Part shown: positions 13,402 through 25,440 of the stretch, in pieces
Position numbering within the stretch: the first letter of the stretch is position 1
How the letters are laid out: each line of letters starts with the position of its first letter
Source of the DNA: Rotaria sp. Silwood1
Lineage: Eukaryota > Rotifera > Eurotatoria > Philodinida > Philodinidae
Assembly (NCBI GenBank): GCA_905250075.1
Contig: CAJNOP010000345.1
Coordinates: forward strand, 108,050 to 172,049
Reading direction: 5' to 3'
Length of the DNA stretch: 64,000 bases
Notes under the pieces: model-generated
Told to the model about the DNA's origin: nothing
Databases searched by the model: none
Seen by the model: the letters and a program-made list of their open reading frames with translations, nothing else
Made by a program: the position numbers and the translations under genes

Positions 13402-13689
13402 TGCAGCTGTCTTATTTCTTTCTTAAATAGAGACGTCTGATAAGACGCACTAATCTAGCTAGAGGCATCCGAACACCATGAAAAAATGATGATAAAAAGC
13501 CTTCTAAAGCTGTGCGTGTGTGGGTGAGCAAATAAGTGATTGAATAGGACACAATCTTTCACAGTCTTATCTATATCCTAATTTAGTTTATTTATCATTA
13601 GACATAGTTAATACTCATGCAAAATTGCTTTTTTAATTTGATTGTCTCAAAAAGTAAAAGAATGACAACACAAACGTATCCTTGATATA

Positions 13690-14540
13690 GTTATTTGCCA
13701 TTGAAACTTGTCTGATTCATTTATAAGTGCGACTGGATTTTTTCAGATATTTGGAGGCAAATACCAAAGTCCACTGAAATCTCATGGATTGAGCCATACA
13801 GAAGACTTCTCATATGGATCTGTAATGTCTGCCATGTGTGACGATATAATCCGTCTATCGAGTACCTATGTGGTCATGGCTAATGCTCTTTGTCGGACTA
13901 ATCGATTGAAAGATGATTTTGGGTCAACATGGCACAACATGTATGGCATGTCGTCGATGGTCATTGCATGGCTAAGCGCAGATGCTAGTATTTCACTCTC
14001 ATTTATCAAACATGACAATGATTCGAAAAAGTTTAATGCAAGTCTATATGGACCACGATGGGCTTTGGATTATCCTCCACAGTAAAAGCGCCTACATCTT
14101 CTCTCATTTTCTTGATATGTCAAACGTCGGATAATACTGGACGGCTGACCCAGTCGACCATATCAACCGTCTACAGCCGTTCAGTTTCCTCTCTGGTAAG
14201 CTTTCAACAAGATGTTGTCGACGTCGAGCTGGATTCATGCCACCGAAATGATTAAAGGACATTGTCATTACATGTAGACCGAAATGAACTCGCTTTTCAC
14301 TTAGAATGATGACGAAAATGATTCGACCAGATAGTGTTCCATAAACCAGAGATAGTCAGTAAACTCAGAACGAAAGAGTGTAGTCATCATTGTATCCTTA
14401 TTGTTCATCAACGTTGACTCCTGATTGGTAGCTTCACAGCGTCATAATAGATCAAGTAGTTCGGCACTGTTCATGCGGTAGTCGCTCACAGAGCGCTAGC
14501 GTAATACCAGATCGAAATTATTGATCAATAGACAGTGAAT
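13690..14540 (-). pseudogene. Decayed coding region of unknown family
   Basis: The minus strand contains protein-like stretches broken by TAG and TGA in places where Trp, Arg or Gln would fit. Examples are HFGLHVMTMSFNHFGGMNP (near 14300-14235), TVDMVDWVSRPVLSDV (near 14180-14120), REDVGAFTVEDNPKPIVVH (near 14100-14045) and RIISSHMADITDPYEKSSV (near 13855-13800). I could not assign a family. It lies just upstream of the GH92 remnant, on the same strand and with the same style of decay, so both may have been lost together. The plus-strand open frame at 13708-14085 is probably its shadow. Confidence 0.4.
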
Positions 14541-15807
14541 GTAATATAAGTCAATGTTTATCCTACGTAATTTATAGCTTTCAAACAGAACGTTTCTCGT
14601 GGCGAAATACAAACAAAAAATAAAAGCAACACAAGAAGCTGATGCCTTGAAAGTAAAGCGAAACTGAAGGCAATATGTGTTTGTTCGTCAAAATATAAGC
14701 CGATTCTTTGAATGGGCACGTAAGAAATCTTGTCAATTCAGCTCGTATTATTTTTGAGAATAGCTCACAAAAGTCTGCGAAACAGCCAAGCAATGAACGA
14801 AAAAAAAGAAAAACAGACACATATGTGAAATCAAAATGTGAAGGCATATGACATATCTGTAACATTCTATCCCCCCAATGCAAATGTGAGTCTACGTACG
14901 ATGCAAGATAAGGCATAAAGTATCAGCATATTGGAACAGATTGATCAATTAGAACACGAGAATGTAAGTGTGTATGAAGGGAAGCCCACTCATACATATA
15001 CCTTCATGCAATTGGAAGATGGAATTAATTCTATCTTTCTTTCTCATCGACTTTCGCTATCAGCTGGTGAAAATTAAAATTAACTCTTCTATTACGAGGA
15101 ATCGCCAATGAAGATGTCCATTTATTTATATATCAATGAGCACTTGCAATTCATAATGGAAAACCTAGTTATCTTTAGTTAGTTTTCATTAATAATGGAA
15201 AAGCTAGTTTGTAATGCCCGAAAAGGTTGTTTTCGCACAGCTGATAAACATGTTTTGTTATTGATCCAACAAGTATAAATAATGAATTAAGAAAGAATGC
15301 ATTTTGAGATTTATTTTGAATTTAGATGTACGATTAGTCGAATTTGAAGAATGTTCCTCAAATATAAAGTCGGATGATCTTCAAAATGAAAGAAAACTTA
15401 GCTTTTGAAAAGTTAGAATCAAACAAATCATGAGTAAAATTTTCTGTTTTATTTTTTATTCAATAAGTTTTTGGCTTAAATATCACCTAGATCAAGAGAC
15501 ACGTGCCAATTGCGTCAGAAAAATACTAAAAATCGATGGAACTTATGAAGACTATTCCGAACCAAAAAGGAAAAGTCTAAAGACTTGAGTGTCGTGTGTC
15601 TGAAAAAATACTCATATCCATCGAAATCTATATCCCAAAGCAGATAGGCTAACGATTTCTTTATGAATAGTTTAGAAAATTCGACTTGATTCTTAAGCAC
15701 TATAGCTTGAAAAGCTCTTGTTTATTTCCTAGATAATTGCGATTCTTATCCGACCGTTTCCTGATTAAATCGAATAAGTACAACATACTATGTCAAGTAG
15801 ATCATAT
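14541..15807. other. Intergenic DNA, nothing recognised
   Basis: AT-rich sequence with short frames of no recognisable content (14581-14916 and 15515-15700, both minus). A short duplicated string (taatggaaaaSctagtt) occurs near 15155 and 15195. Confidence 0.4.
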
Positions 15808-16593
15808 TTATACACTTTCTTTAAGCCTGGAAAATGATGACGGTGCTGACTGAGATGTTGGATATTTTTGGGTATAAGAACGTGAAGTTTGTCTTCGGAC
15901 GTACCCATGTATATAATACATTGAGAAAATGATAAAATCATAGAATGCATGCGACAAAATGGCTGCAGGCAATCCATAATTCATCATAATCCAAAATTCA
16001 AAAAATCCAATATACCATGAATTCAAACAACCAAATAATCCAAGATATACATGCTGATCACGAAAAGCTGCGTTTGTTATAATAGCACTGGATCCGATTG
16101 ACCAATGAGCCTGATCATATAATAACCATCCTAATCTTTTAAAGAAAATCAAGTTTATCAAATGTGCTTCATAATTTATATAGAACCAGCGACATAATCC
16201 AACGAGACAAAAATTCGTTATTTTACATGCTATAATATTCGAATAAAAATACAGCCATCGATATAAAATTTCTTCAATTACACCGATTAATAAAGAATCA
16301 ATCAAACATTTGAATAATGTTGATCCTTCATTTGCATATTCGGCGTAATTAATAGTTTTCTCTAATGTATTTTGATTGTTTAATAGGAGAAATAATGTAG
16401 TAGCAACAAAACCCCAAAAAAATATTGGCCATGATTGGCAGAGACCATCAATGATGCCTTCATAGTGCCAATAATAAAATAATGGCAATTCAGTAGCTGT
16501 AGGAAACAGAAAACTAATAATCAGCAATGTGAATAACATTATTCCAATATAAAAAAGAAGAATCACACCTGGTATGTATCGTGACAGGTCCAT
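15808..16593 (-). CDS. CPBP-family intramembrane metalloprotease (CAAX protease/ABI type)
   Basis: Single-exon gene of 261 codons. The family comprises multi-pass membrane proteases, including the CAAX prenyl endopeptidases, with three conserved motifs in membrane helices. All three are visible: EExxxR (E107, E108, R112 in IEEILYRW), FxxxH (F177-H181 in AFRDQH) and HxxxD (H215-D219 in SHAFYDF). Hydrophobic segments lie near residues 10-30, 55-72, 95-110, 125-150 and 185-225. The tail (from about 230) is polar and rich in Ser, Arg and Lys and probably cytosolic. The sequence is AT-rich like its surroundings, so if it was acquired from bacteria it has since adapted. It resembles the broad bacterial-type CPBP group more than the classical Rce1 enzyme as far as I can judge by eye. 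Substrate unknown. Confidence 0.82.
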   Translation of the reverse strand: MDLSRYIPGVILLFYIGIMLFTLLIISFLFPTATELPLFYYWHYEGIIDGLCQSWPIFFWGFVATTLFLLLNNQNTLEKTINYAEYANEGSTLFKCLIDSLLIGVIEEILYRWLYFYSNIIACKITNFCLVGLCRWFYINYEAHLINLIFFKRLGWLLYDQAHWSIGSSAIITNAAFRDQHVYLGLFGCLNSWYIGFFEFWIMMNYGLPAAILSHAFYDFIIFSMYYIHGYVRRQTSRSYTQKYPTSQSAPSSFSRLKESV

Positions 16594-19500
16594 TTGCTTT
16601 AATCAAGTTAAATTTAATTGATTATCTTTTTGATAGTCAATAATAAAGTAATAAATTTTGAAACTGGAAATATTAGAAAACAAAAAGTCACTTGGTATGG
16701 AAATATCAATAGATAATAATTATCTGTTAAAAGCCTCTAAAAGTTAATTTTTTTGGGTATCGCTGAGAATGTGAGTGTCACCGTTGATATAACTCTTTAT
16801 GTACATCCAGATATACCTACACACACCCACATGCATATTCTTTTTAACATTTTCTCTTTCTATTATAATCTATTGGGAACGATCGTTCTCATTTACCATC
16901 TTCTGTTGTGATTCTTAAGAAGAATACAACAAAGAATAAGAAAAATTTATGTCTCACCCTGTAAATGAAAATGAAAAAATCAAGTACTCTTACAGTTAGT
17001 TCGAAACGTGTATGTTTAAAAATGACACGTCAACACTGTCTTCATGATAGCTGAATGTTAGATCAGTATAAAATCGTATTATAGAGTGTTCCTCTTATAG
17101 CGTGGATTCTTGGTGGTCTCTCTTTTGTTACTGTATGTCATGTTCTCTAAATATTCTGTGTGAACGTTTATGTGATTGGTGACTTTCTTCATATTTCTTT
17201 TTCTTTTCGTTCATGACCGTTGGATGTCTGCTCACTGACATACAAAGATGCATGAATAGAGCGAAAGATTTACTTGAAGTTCGAGCATAACCAAATAATG
17301 CAGAGATTTTCGTTACTAAAATTATGGCATTTGATTAATGAAAAAATTAGAATAACTTAAAAGAAACTAAACACTATGTAGCACTTTTTTTTGGCAATGC
17401 AAGTAATGAAAATGACCAACGAAATTTCGTATCATTCTTTGTGTATATAAAGTAATTCGAGTAGAATGAAAAATTTTCGAAAACCTTCGTAAAATGTTCT
17501 GTGCCTTATACATACCTGCGCGTGGTAGTACGAAATAGTTATTTATATGAATACTGATTCGTTGAAAACACATAGAAAGAACTTTTAGAATGTTGTCTTT
17601 GCCACGAATCAACTTTTGTTGAAGTCTAGATCAATCTAAGAATTTTTAGAGTTCGCTAGTGTTCTGAATCGATTTTTAATTTTTCTTAGCAAGCTACGGC
17701 CAAAAGAAAAAAGAAAAATATTTAAGCTTAGGCTTCTTAAGTAGTATTTTTTTTTATCCATATATAATTGTCTTCGATTTTAGTGAGAGTCAGATATGCT
17801 ATGTAAGTATAAACATATAATATGCTGTTAAATGATGAAAAGTTATTTTCCAGTCCAAAAAATGAAGAATGTTTTAGCTTATGTATTTCCTGTGGTCTAA
17901 TAATGACTGATTTCGTTTAGAACTTACCACTCCAAAAATTCAAAATTTCACTTCATTTCTTCATTAAAATACTTTCGAAAATCATTTTCTCATGTCGATG
18001 CAGAAGTGATCGGTAGATACATTACATTATGAATAAGTGAGAATGAATACTCTGTCGACAAAAAAGCATCTGTATCCTTACCTGTTTATACTTCTACTGA
18101 ATTAGTATCATCATACATATCATGCGTATATACTGGTTTTTTGTGCGCATCGCTTTCCAACTACCATCGTCATCATCATCAGATATAATACTTCCTTTTT
18201 CCAACCAAATATGTACGCTTTCGTATTTTTTTTTCTGTCATTTACCTTTCTCTATTCATATTGCGTTCTTTTTTTGTGACGGTATAGTACGTATGCTTTT
18301 TTTTTCGTTTCTAACAGAGAGGTTAAGTTTGCCCATTGCAAAGAACCGTGAGGATACTAATATCATTTCTGTAGCTTTACAAAACAAGCAAGTGAATCGT
18401 TTAATATAATCAGAAGTACAATGAAAGAAAGAATACACTTAATATAAAGATAGCTTGTAAAAATACCAAAATGATACATAATAAATTCTCTACCAATCAT
18501 TACTTATGATAATTTGAATAACAATAAGTAAAATGAGAAAAATGTAACAATATAAGAGTCTTACGCAGGCATTTCATCTTAGTATATTTCATGTTTTTAC
18601 TTAGAACAAAAAAATCTTGGTCGAATAAAAATGAATTACAAGGTAATAGCAGCTTTCATACAAGGCTTGATCTTCTTTCTTGATCTACACTTTTGTACTT
18701 TTACTTCGTAAGAGCTAAATTCAGGAAACACCCATTCAAGAAAAACAGATATGGTTTCTGTTGGATGAGATCTGCAATGACCGAGGAATTGTTACGAACA
18801 ATTCTAGTAAATAGATTTGTAAAATGAATATGTGTTAGTAGTTCTATCGATTATTAGTCCACAGGTTAGTTATTTCGTTATTTTAGCATCGTACCATCTG
18901 TGTAAAATGTGAAATGTTTCTCGACTTAATGCTTTCAGTTGTTTCTTTTTAGTGTTAGATAAGATTGAATATTATATTCAAAATAGATTGATAGTGTAGA
19001 CTAATATGAGTGAAAATAACAGCCATTGTGCTGTTGGAGAAAAAGAATCGATAAAAGAAATTTAATAATAAGTGGAAATTATGTATTGTATTTTACAGAA
19101 CGATACTGATTGTATATGAAAATAATATTTTTCCAATACTTCCCGTGTTGGAATTGATTTCTGTATGTGATTCTCAGTTATGAATCAATCTTAGTGCATC
19201 AATACTTTAAAAAATGTCGTCGTCTACATTTTGCTAATAAAACTAAACTTTCTCCCGAACGGAGAAAGATTTTCCCAGGAAGAAGTGAAACGCTGAAAAT
19301 GCCGTTTAAACTGTCATAATCACCCGTTCTGTTAGGAAGCGGTGATAAACGGCAAGAAAAAAAGTGATCATCACTTTTCTTCCCGTTTTTACGTCTAGTC
19401 ACCGTTTTCAAGCGTTATTCACATTAAATAGTCTCTGAAACGGTTAAATAAGTCATTTTCTTCTTCGTAAAAGATAGTGAGAAATGTTTATGATCATCTT

Positions 19501-20706
19501 TCCCAACGAAAACAGCTGTACATGCTCAAAGTAGATTAATCTTTTTTTTGGGACTGTTTTCCATAATTATTTATATTCTCGTGAATTTGTGTTTTTTATT
19601 GTTTCACAGTACGCGTGAAAGACATTTAGTCCGTTTGGAGCTTTCATTTATCTTTTGATCTGCTGAATTACTTCAAAAAAGTATTCGCTGTAGATTTAAT
19701 TATGTGAAAAAGAGTTCCTTTGATTAAAGTAAGAATCCGCATAACATTGACATCATATGAATCAAAATCATGTGTTGGTGCGAACATTAGAATATTGAAA
19801 AAATACAGGATGATTTTATTGATTTAAAGTCTCAATTTTCACATTGAAATCCTAATTTTTTGATTATGTTCAAAGTTCGAAACGTACGATAAATTATAAG
19901 TTCCTAATATTCTCAAACATAAAATTGCTGCATTAGAGTTTTCATCACAAATTATCAACTCATCAGTATATGAGCTAATTGAAACTCGTTTTATGACAAG
20001 TAATACAACATTATTAATTATGAGCTACATAATCCAATTAGAAACTCTAGCCAAGTCAAAGAAGAGTAATATTTCAGTTAATATATATTCGACAAATGTA
20101 TGTGGCATAAACAGAACGGATTTCATATGCTTAGTAATTGATTGTTAGTCTTAATCAAATTGGAGAGATAGAAAAGCAAAGGGAGGAAAAGAAAAATTTA
20201 AGTCAAGAAGTAAAAGAAAAAAAGACAGCGAGGAGGAAGGAAAAAAGAGAAAATAAATTGGTCCAACACATTCATTCATTCATTCATTCGATGAAGATTG
20301 CTCAATAAGTAAACATCACTTCTGCGAGCGATGTGAATGCACACAAAGATAAGATATATGAATGATATCTGAATTTAATCAAAACTACTATTCAGATTAC
20401 GAAGAAATTCACATATTTACTGTATACGAATTATGAATAAGGATTTTCATTGACCGTTGGTCGGGCTTAGAAAACATGAGCAAAAAGATTCAGATAACTC
20501 TAATAGAAGAAGTCTTCAGAATTGAACGATGTAAAGGATTTAGTTTCACCTTACGTTCTGCGTTTATTTTTGCTTTGTCTTAGGATAGTATTTGTGGAAA
20601 ACTTTCTTGTACATTCCATCGAGATAGTTGACAAAATACGATATTCGTAGAAAAAATATATAATATAGAACTTATTTGTCATTTGGTAGCACCACATTCC
20701 ATAATA
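16594..20706. other. Long gene-free stretch
   Basis: About 4 kb of AT-rich DNA with only short, domain-free frames. Seen in it: a weak telomere-like pair near 16765-16835 (gtgagtgtc ... acacacccacatg), short palindromic strings near 19240-19385, and a (CATT)n run at about 20268-20288. Nothing else could be supported. Confidence 0.45.
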
Positions 20707-21104
20707 AAATCATTAGTGACACTAAGCTGCTATTTAACATTTTTTTTCAACTGATTTATTAAGATCAATCAGTGTGACGTTTCGTTCTAACTAAGAACAT
20801 TATTAAACACAAATAAATAGACAGAAGAAGAATATATATAAGAGTAAAATAATGTCATCGTTTTTTATTCTATTGTTTTAAACATTCCAATGCAGACGGA
20901 TCAATTTTACTCCCCCGCGTATTGAAATGTTTAAAACAATAGAATAAAAAACGAAGACATTATTTTACTCTTATATATATTCTTCTTCTGTATATTTATT
21001 TGTGTTTGATAATGTTCTTAGTTAGAACGAAACGTCACACTGATTGATCTTAATAAATTAGTTGAAAAAACAATGTTAAATAGCTTAGTTTCATTAATGA
21101 TTTC
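20707..21104. repeat. Fold-back palindrome (MITE-like)
   Basis: Two arms of about 185 bp (20707-20891 and 20921-21104) are near-perfect reverse complements, with a few mismatches. They enclose a 29-base loop that is unusually GC-rich for this region (…actcccccgcg). Arms read, for example, cattagtgacactaagct at the left end and agcttagtttcattaatg at the right end. There is no coding capacity. It is most easily explained as a non-autonomous fold-back or MITE element; no clear target duplication was identified. Confidence 0.8.
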
Positions 21105-21849
21105 ATTTTAGAGCTTGTTATTTTACTGAGTTCGTCGTCGATTGAAACTTACGCGAAGAAACTTTAATTTTTTATGTCTTATACCATAAAAAGAATATAA
21201 TGCTGAGTATATATTCCGTTTTCAGTATAAATCTTAAAAGAACAACTAGATGATAAATAGGCGTAAGTCATAAAGATTACAGTAATCAAATAAAAAACTT
21301 AGCTACTCTATTAACTTTTGTTGCAATAAATTACTTTTTATCTACGACAGATGACTGTTAAAGAATGAGAAAAAAAATAGTCTCAACAATGAATAAATTT
21401 TAGAAGTACGTCAATAGTGTTGCTGTTCAATATTTTGTTTTGATAAAATATACCAAAAAATTGGCATAATTTTATCTATGGTATTTTTCCCCTAGAATTT
21501 TTCGTTTGTCGTATCAATTCATTGATTCTTCTTAAAAATCTAAGTTTCACTATCACATACATATCTGATACTAATAAACTAATTTAGATTCTTCTTTCAT
21601 TATTCATCGAAATTATTATAAATCACAACTTTGTAACTAATTATATATTTCTCCATAGGTATTAGCACAAACTAGACTTGAGAATTCATAACGAAAACTT
21701 GAGAAGATTTCGATACAATAGTTATCAGATGTAAGACAAACGCATCATCCTTAAGCGATTGACAAATTTCTAATTACCTACGAAGAGTATAGAAAAAAAA
21801 CTTTAAAAAACGATCGATGTGTCAGAAAGAGTGTAGTCAGATTTTTGTA

Positions 21850-22165
21850 ATATCTAAACGCATTCTAATGAGTAGGTCTCATTTTGTTTTCGAAAAAGCA
21901 GAAGTTAAATATTCAACAAGTTAAAATATTTATTTAACGAAATGAAAGTTTATGCATCGTTAAAACATAAGGCATGAGTAGAAGTCTTTTGAACAAATAT
22001 CAAAACAAAAATAAAAGTTTGTAGAAAAGACTTCTACTCATGTCTTATATTATATAGATACCGAACTTTCATTTCTTTAAATAAATATTTTAACTTGTTA
22101 AAGATTTAACTTATGCTTTTCGAAAACAAAATGAGACCTGCCCATTGGAATGTATTGAGATATTG
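21850..22165. repeat. Second fold-back palindrome
   Basis: Arms of about 140 bp (21850-21990 and 22025-22165) are reverse complements with scattered mismatches; the loop is about 34 bases. The arms share the strings aggtctcattttgttttcg / cgaaaacaaaatgagacct and gagtagaagtctttt / aaaagacttctactc. It is unrelated in sequence to the palindrome at 20.7 kb. No ORF. Confidence 0.75.
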
Positions 22166-22589
22166 AGAAAAAGAACGAATGTGTATTGTCCATCATCAAA
22201 TTAATAAAATTAGATGAATGGACAAGTTACCAGCAAGACGAAGATAATTCTTGAATATTAAACCTTTTTTTCAAGTAAAGAATCGTTTACGACAAATGAA
22301 ATAATGAAAAATTATGGTTTTAACGTCAACGAATCACTATTTATGACATTTACAATTCGAAGTTTAAACGACAAGAACATAATATTACTTTATGACATAC
22401 AAAATCGTTCTTTGTGATAAACGCGTAATTTGGTCAGTATATCATCGTTTAAACAATGTGACATTAAGCATAGTTTTAACGGCAGAACAGCGTTTCCTCA
22501 ACTAACTGGGTTTGCTTGATTTTTTTAAGATTTAACTCAGCGATACAAGTTTCAGAAAGAGTCAAACTTTGTAGCAAACGGTTCAGTTT

Positions 22590-23022
22590 TGGGTGTGGGT
22601 ATGAGTGTGAGATGGGTGTGGGTAGGTTTGTATAGCACTTCTTTGGCTACATCCACACTCTGAAAAAAAATGGTACCGTAAAAAACCTTTTCTGCAACGA
22701 AATCGAAACTTTTTTAAAGGTTTTGTAAAAACCCAAGGTAAGTGCAAAATAATTGTCAAAACTCTAAGTACATTTTTTGAAGATTTCAAAAGTATCATAT
22801 TAAACCTCAAAAGTGTTTCGATTTCGTTGCAAAATTCGAAATCTTTATTAAGTTCCGTACGATGTACGAAACTTGTTTTAGTTTCGAATTTTGTACGGAA
22901 CCATTTTTAAGTTCCGTAGAGCTCACGAAACTATCTTTGGTTTCGTATGGTACCTTATGTTTTTTTAGAGCACGTACACGCACAACCACTCACACACACC
23001 CCACACCCGTACTATCGCACCC
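22590..23022. repeat. Telomere-like tracts flanking a block of TTCCGTA/ACGAAAC repeats
   Basis: A G-rich tract (22592-22627, units like gggtgtggg) and a C-rich tract (22975-23022, units like cacacacccc) face each other about 350 bp apart. Between them lie short inverted units built from TTTCGTA or TTCCGTA and ACGAAAC, spaced roughly 30-40 bp apart (22675-22955). The layout suggests one element with telomere-like ends. Short frames through it are artefacts. Confidence 0.5.
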
Positions 23023-23559
23023 AATTGCAGCGAATTCTGCGTAAGTTTAATTTTGCCTGTGACACGTACATCGTCAAGATTCACACCATGAGGCAGAAGT
23101 TATATAGACAAGACAAAAAAGAAGGCACGTGAAGTGCAACGAATATTACTGAGTCGCTTCATAGTATGATGAAAAAACATCGAAGTAACGATGTTTTTTT
23201 TTGCTCTTCCTATCACAAACTTCAATGATTAGATAGCAATCTAATGAAAAATGAAAAATAAATAACGAATGATGCTCTTCTTGCGAAACTCAGCGAAGGA
23301 GAGAGTATGTCTCATACATTGTCATTAAAGTTTTTTCACGAACGAGAGCAAAAGAAAAAGTTGCAAAAAATATCAATACAAATAATGATGCTGTTGTTTT
23401 TTTCTATTCATTCGATCAGACGTCCCTACCATATAAATATTTTTCCTCTATCTCTTGTTTTACACCATAATATTTTCAACAAAAACCAGGTAGGACTCGC
23501 CCTTGATGGTCAATAAAAAGCAGAACATTTTGCGTAGTAGATAAAAAAGAAACACTACA

Positions 23560-23850
23560 AAAAAGAAAAGGTTTTTTACCGAACCTAAAAAGGTTCTCAT
23601 TCTGGGCACACGGTAAGATTCTTTTTTTGGTTTCGTAAAAGCTGAGGTTCAGTACCAAACCATATTTGGAAAACTGAAATAAAGGTTTCGTATAATAGAT
23701 TTCGTGCTGATCCTTTTTAGCAAACTGAAAATAAAGTTCCGTCGACAAGGTTCCGTACTGAACCTATACAAGAAACAGAAAAAAAGATTCCGTATAGATA
23801 GTTTTCTGCTAAACCTTTATTACAAATTGAAACAGAAGGTTTCGTACATA
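23560..23850. repeat. Second block of TTTCGTA/TTCCGTA repeats
   Basis: Repeated short units such as ggtttcgtaa, gttccgt and aggttccgtactgaacc, related to the 22.7-kb block and the 26.65-kb block. Diverged, with no coding capacity. Confidence 0.5.
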
Positions 23851-23880
23851 ATGATACACACCAAACATGTTTTGAATCGT

Positions 23881-24008
23881 CCACCCAGTCACTAATTTAG
23901 TTTAAAATCAAACCTACTAATAATTTTCAGTTTTGAATCAATCTGGATTGATTTTAAACTGAAAGTCATCAGTAGGCTTGATTTTAAATTAAATTAGTGA
24001 CTGGTTGG
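23881..24008. repeat. Compact 128-bp palindrome
   Basis: Left arm 23881-23943 and right arm 23946-24008 are reverse complements (ccagtcactaattta… and …aaattagtgactgg) with almost no loop. Related degenerate pieces (aatcaatctataatag, aatcaacctacaatag) follow to about 24200. Confidence 0.7.
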
Positions 24009-24209
24009 ACGGCTAAAAACAGGTTTAGTGCGAATCAATCTATAATAGAAAAATAAATAGATTTATTTTATTTTATAATATCAGACTTACTCTTGATTTT
24101 GATGTTTGAATCAACCTACAATAGAAAAAAAATAATTTTATCTATAAAATCAAACTTACTAATGATCTCCTTGCCTTTGCCAATCTATAATATACGATGA
24201 ATCCAAATA

Positions 24210-24775
24210 ACAAAATATAATATTTTTTAAAACATCATACTCACTGCTCAAGCCGTTCAATCGACTTTATAGATTCTGCAAAACACTAATCGGATCCTTT
24301 ATCAGATTTCCCTGAAAACTGGCCTCTTAAGAATAAATACCTGCTGGATGCCTATTTTAGACGTTACTCATGCAATACTCGAAATATTCTGAATCATATC
24401 AAAAAGTTCGAGAAACCACCAAAAATTATCATATTCGACAGTGCCCACAACGAAAATTATGATTAAATTAATTCATTAAATAGGTCAATTGTTATTAATT
24501 GAAGTCCTACCGTATTAAGGTATTTTGAACAGCGCAGATAGTTGCCCAAAACAAAACAACAAATCTATCAAGACATTTATTTTTCAACTGCGTGTCAATG
24601 ACGATGGTGCTTCAGTTGAGTTAGTTGTATATATATAACTGCGGCCGCAAAACAAAACGGCAATTGAATAATCAACAAGGCTATCGATAATATTTTAAAG
24701 TTACCTCTGGATAATATATATAACTTTTCGAGGCCTCTTATGAAATGCTCTCTATAAATTTTTGAAGGCTACCTC
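24210..24775. other. Intergenic DNA, nothing recognised
   Basis: No gene or clear repeat was seen, apart from a NotI-like gcggccgc at about 24642 that stands out in this AT-rich context. Confidence 0.35.
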
Positions 24776-25440
24776 GGAGTGTTACCAATAGCTTTTCGTT
24801 GGGTACGTGGGGGTACCATTCTGTAACTTTTTCACAGGTGTCTCGGGGTATAGATGAAACCGGTACCGGGCAACAGTCAGTTCAGTACCGGTCTGGATTT
24901 CGGATCGACTGGTGTTTGCCGGGCTGACTGGTATAAATTTTTCACTCTCCTGCTCTATGACTGTACCCATAGAGAAAAAAACAAGTGGAATCAAGGCTGA
25001 TCCACTGCTCACACAAAAATTAGTTTAACAAATAGTTTATATCATGTTCTCAATGAAACTACTGTTGTCCATAGTGAAACATTATGCCAGTATTCGGCAA
25101 CATACTAGGGTAACTCACAAAACGTTACTATGGAGCACAATTTCATTTTAAGACTTGATCTGTTGCGTGTAGATCGGCATTTACTGATAGACTAATGTAT
25201 CACAAATATCCTGTTTATTACCGGTATACCGGTGTATCGGTCCGGTCTGAAATTTTCAGACCAGTACAGGTACCAGTCTGAAAAAAACTAGACCGGTTCC
25301 ATCTATGTCTCAGGGTACTATCTGTAGCCTTTGAGGGCTACCTGAGGATATCATATGGGGGTACCCATCTCTAACTTTTGAGTGCTACCTCGAAGTATTG
25401 CTCTATACATATTTAAGGGCTATTTGAATATACTGCATGC
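24776..25440. repeat. Degenerate ~40-bp tandem repeat with GGGTACC cores
   Basis: Units containing gggctacctcgga…gggggtacc…taacttttt occur at 24776-24850 and again at 25310-25440. They are interrupted by a separate insert. The same GGGTACC-centred style recurs at 30.56-30.70 kb. Confidence 0.5.
24850..25307. mobile_element. Nested ~460-bp element with ATAGATG(G)AACCGGT ends
   Basis: The left end reads atagatgaaaccggtacc and the right end reads ggtaccagtctg… to gaccggttccatctat, giving imperfect terminal inverted repeats. Both flanks carry TGTCTC(G/A)GGGTA-like sequence, which may be a target duplication or two units of the host tandem repeat. The inside holds more ACCGGT strings (24890, 25220-25240) and no ORF of substance. 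Confidence 0.45.

Noticed and set aside
13708-14085. Plus-strand 125-codon frame
   Set aside because: The opposite strand carries better protein-like text of a decayed gene; no domain on the plus strand.
14581-14916. Minus-strand 111-codon frame
   Set aside because: No domain, no splice or promoter context; Cys/Phe-rich as expected of AT-rich noncoding DNA.
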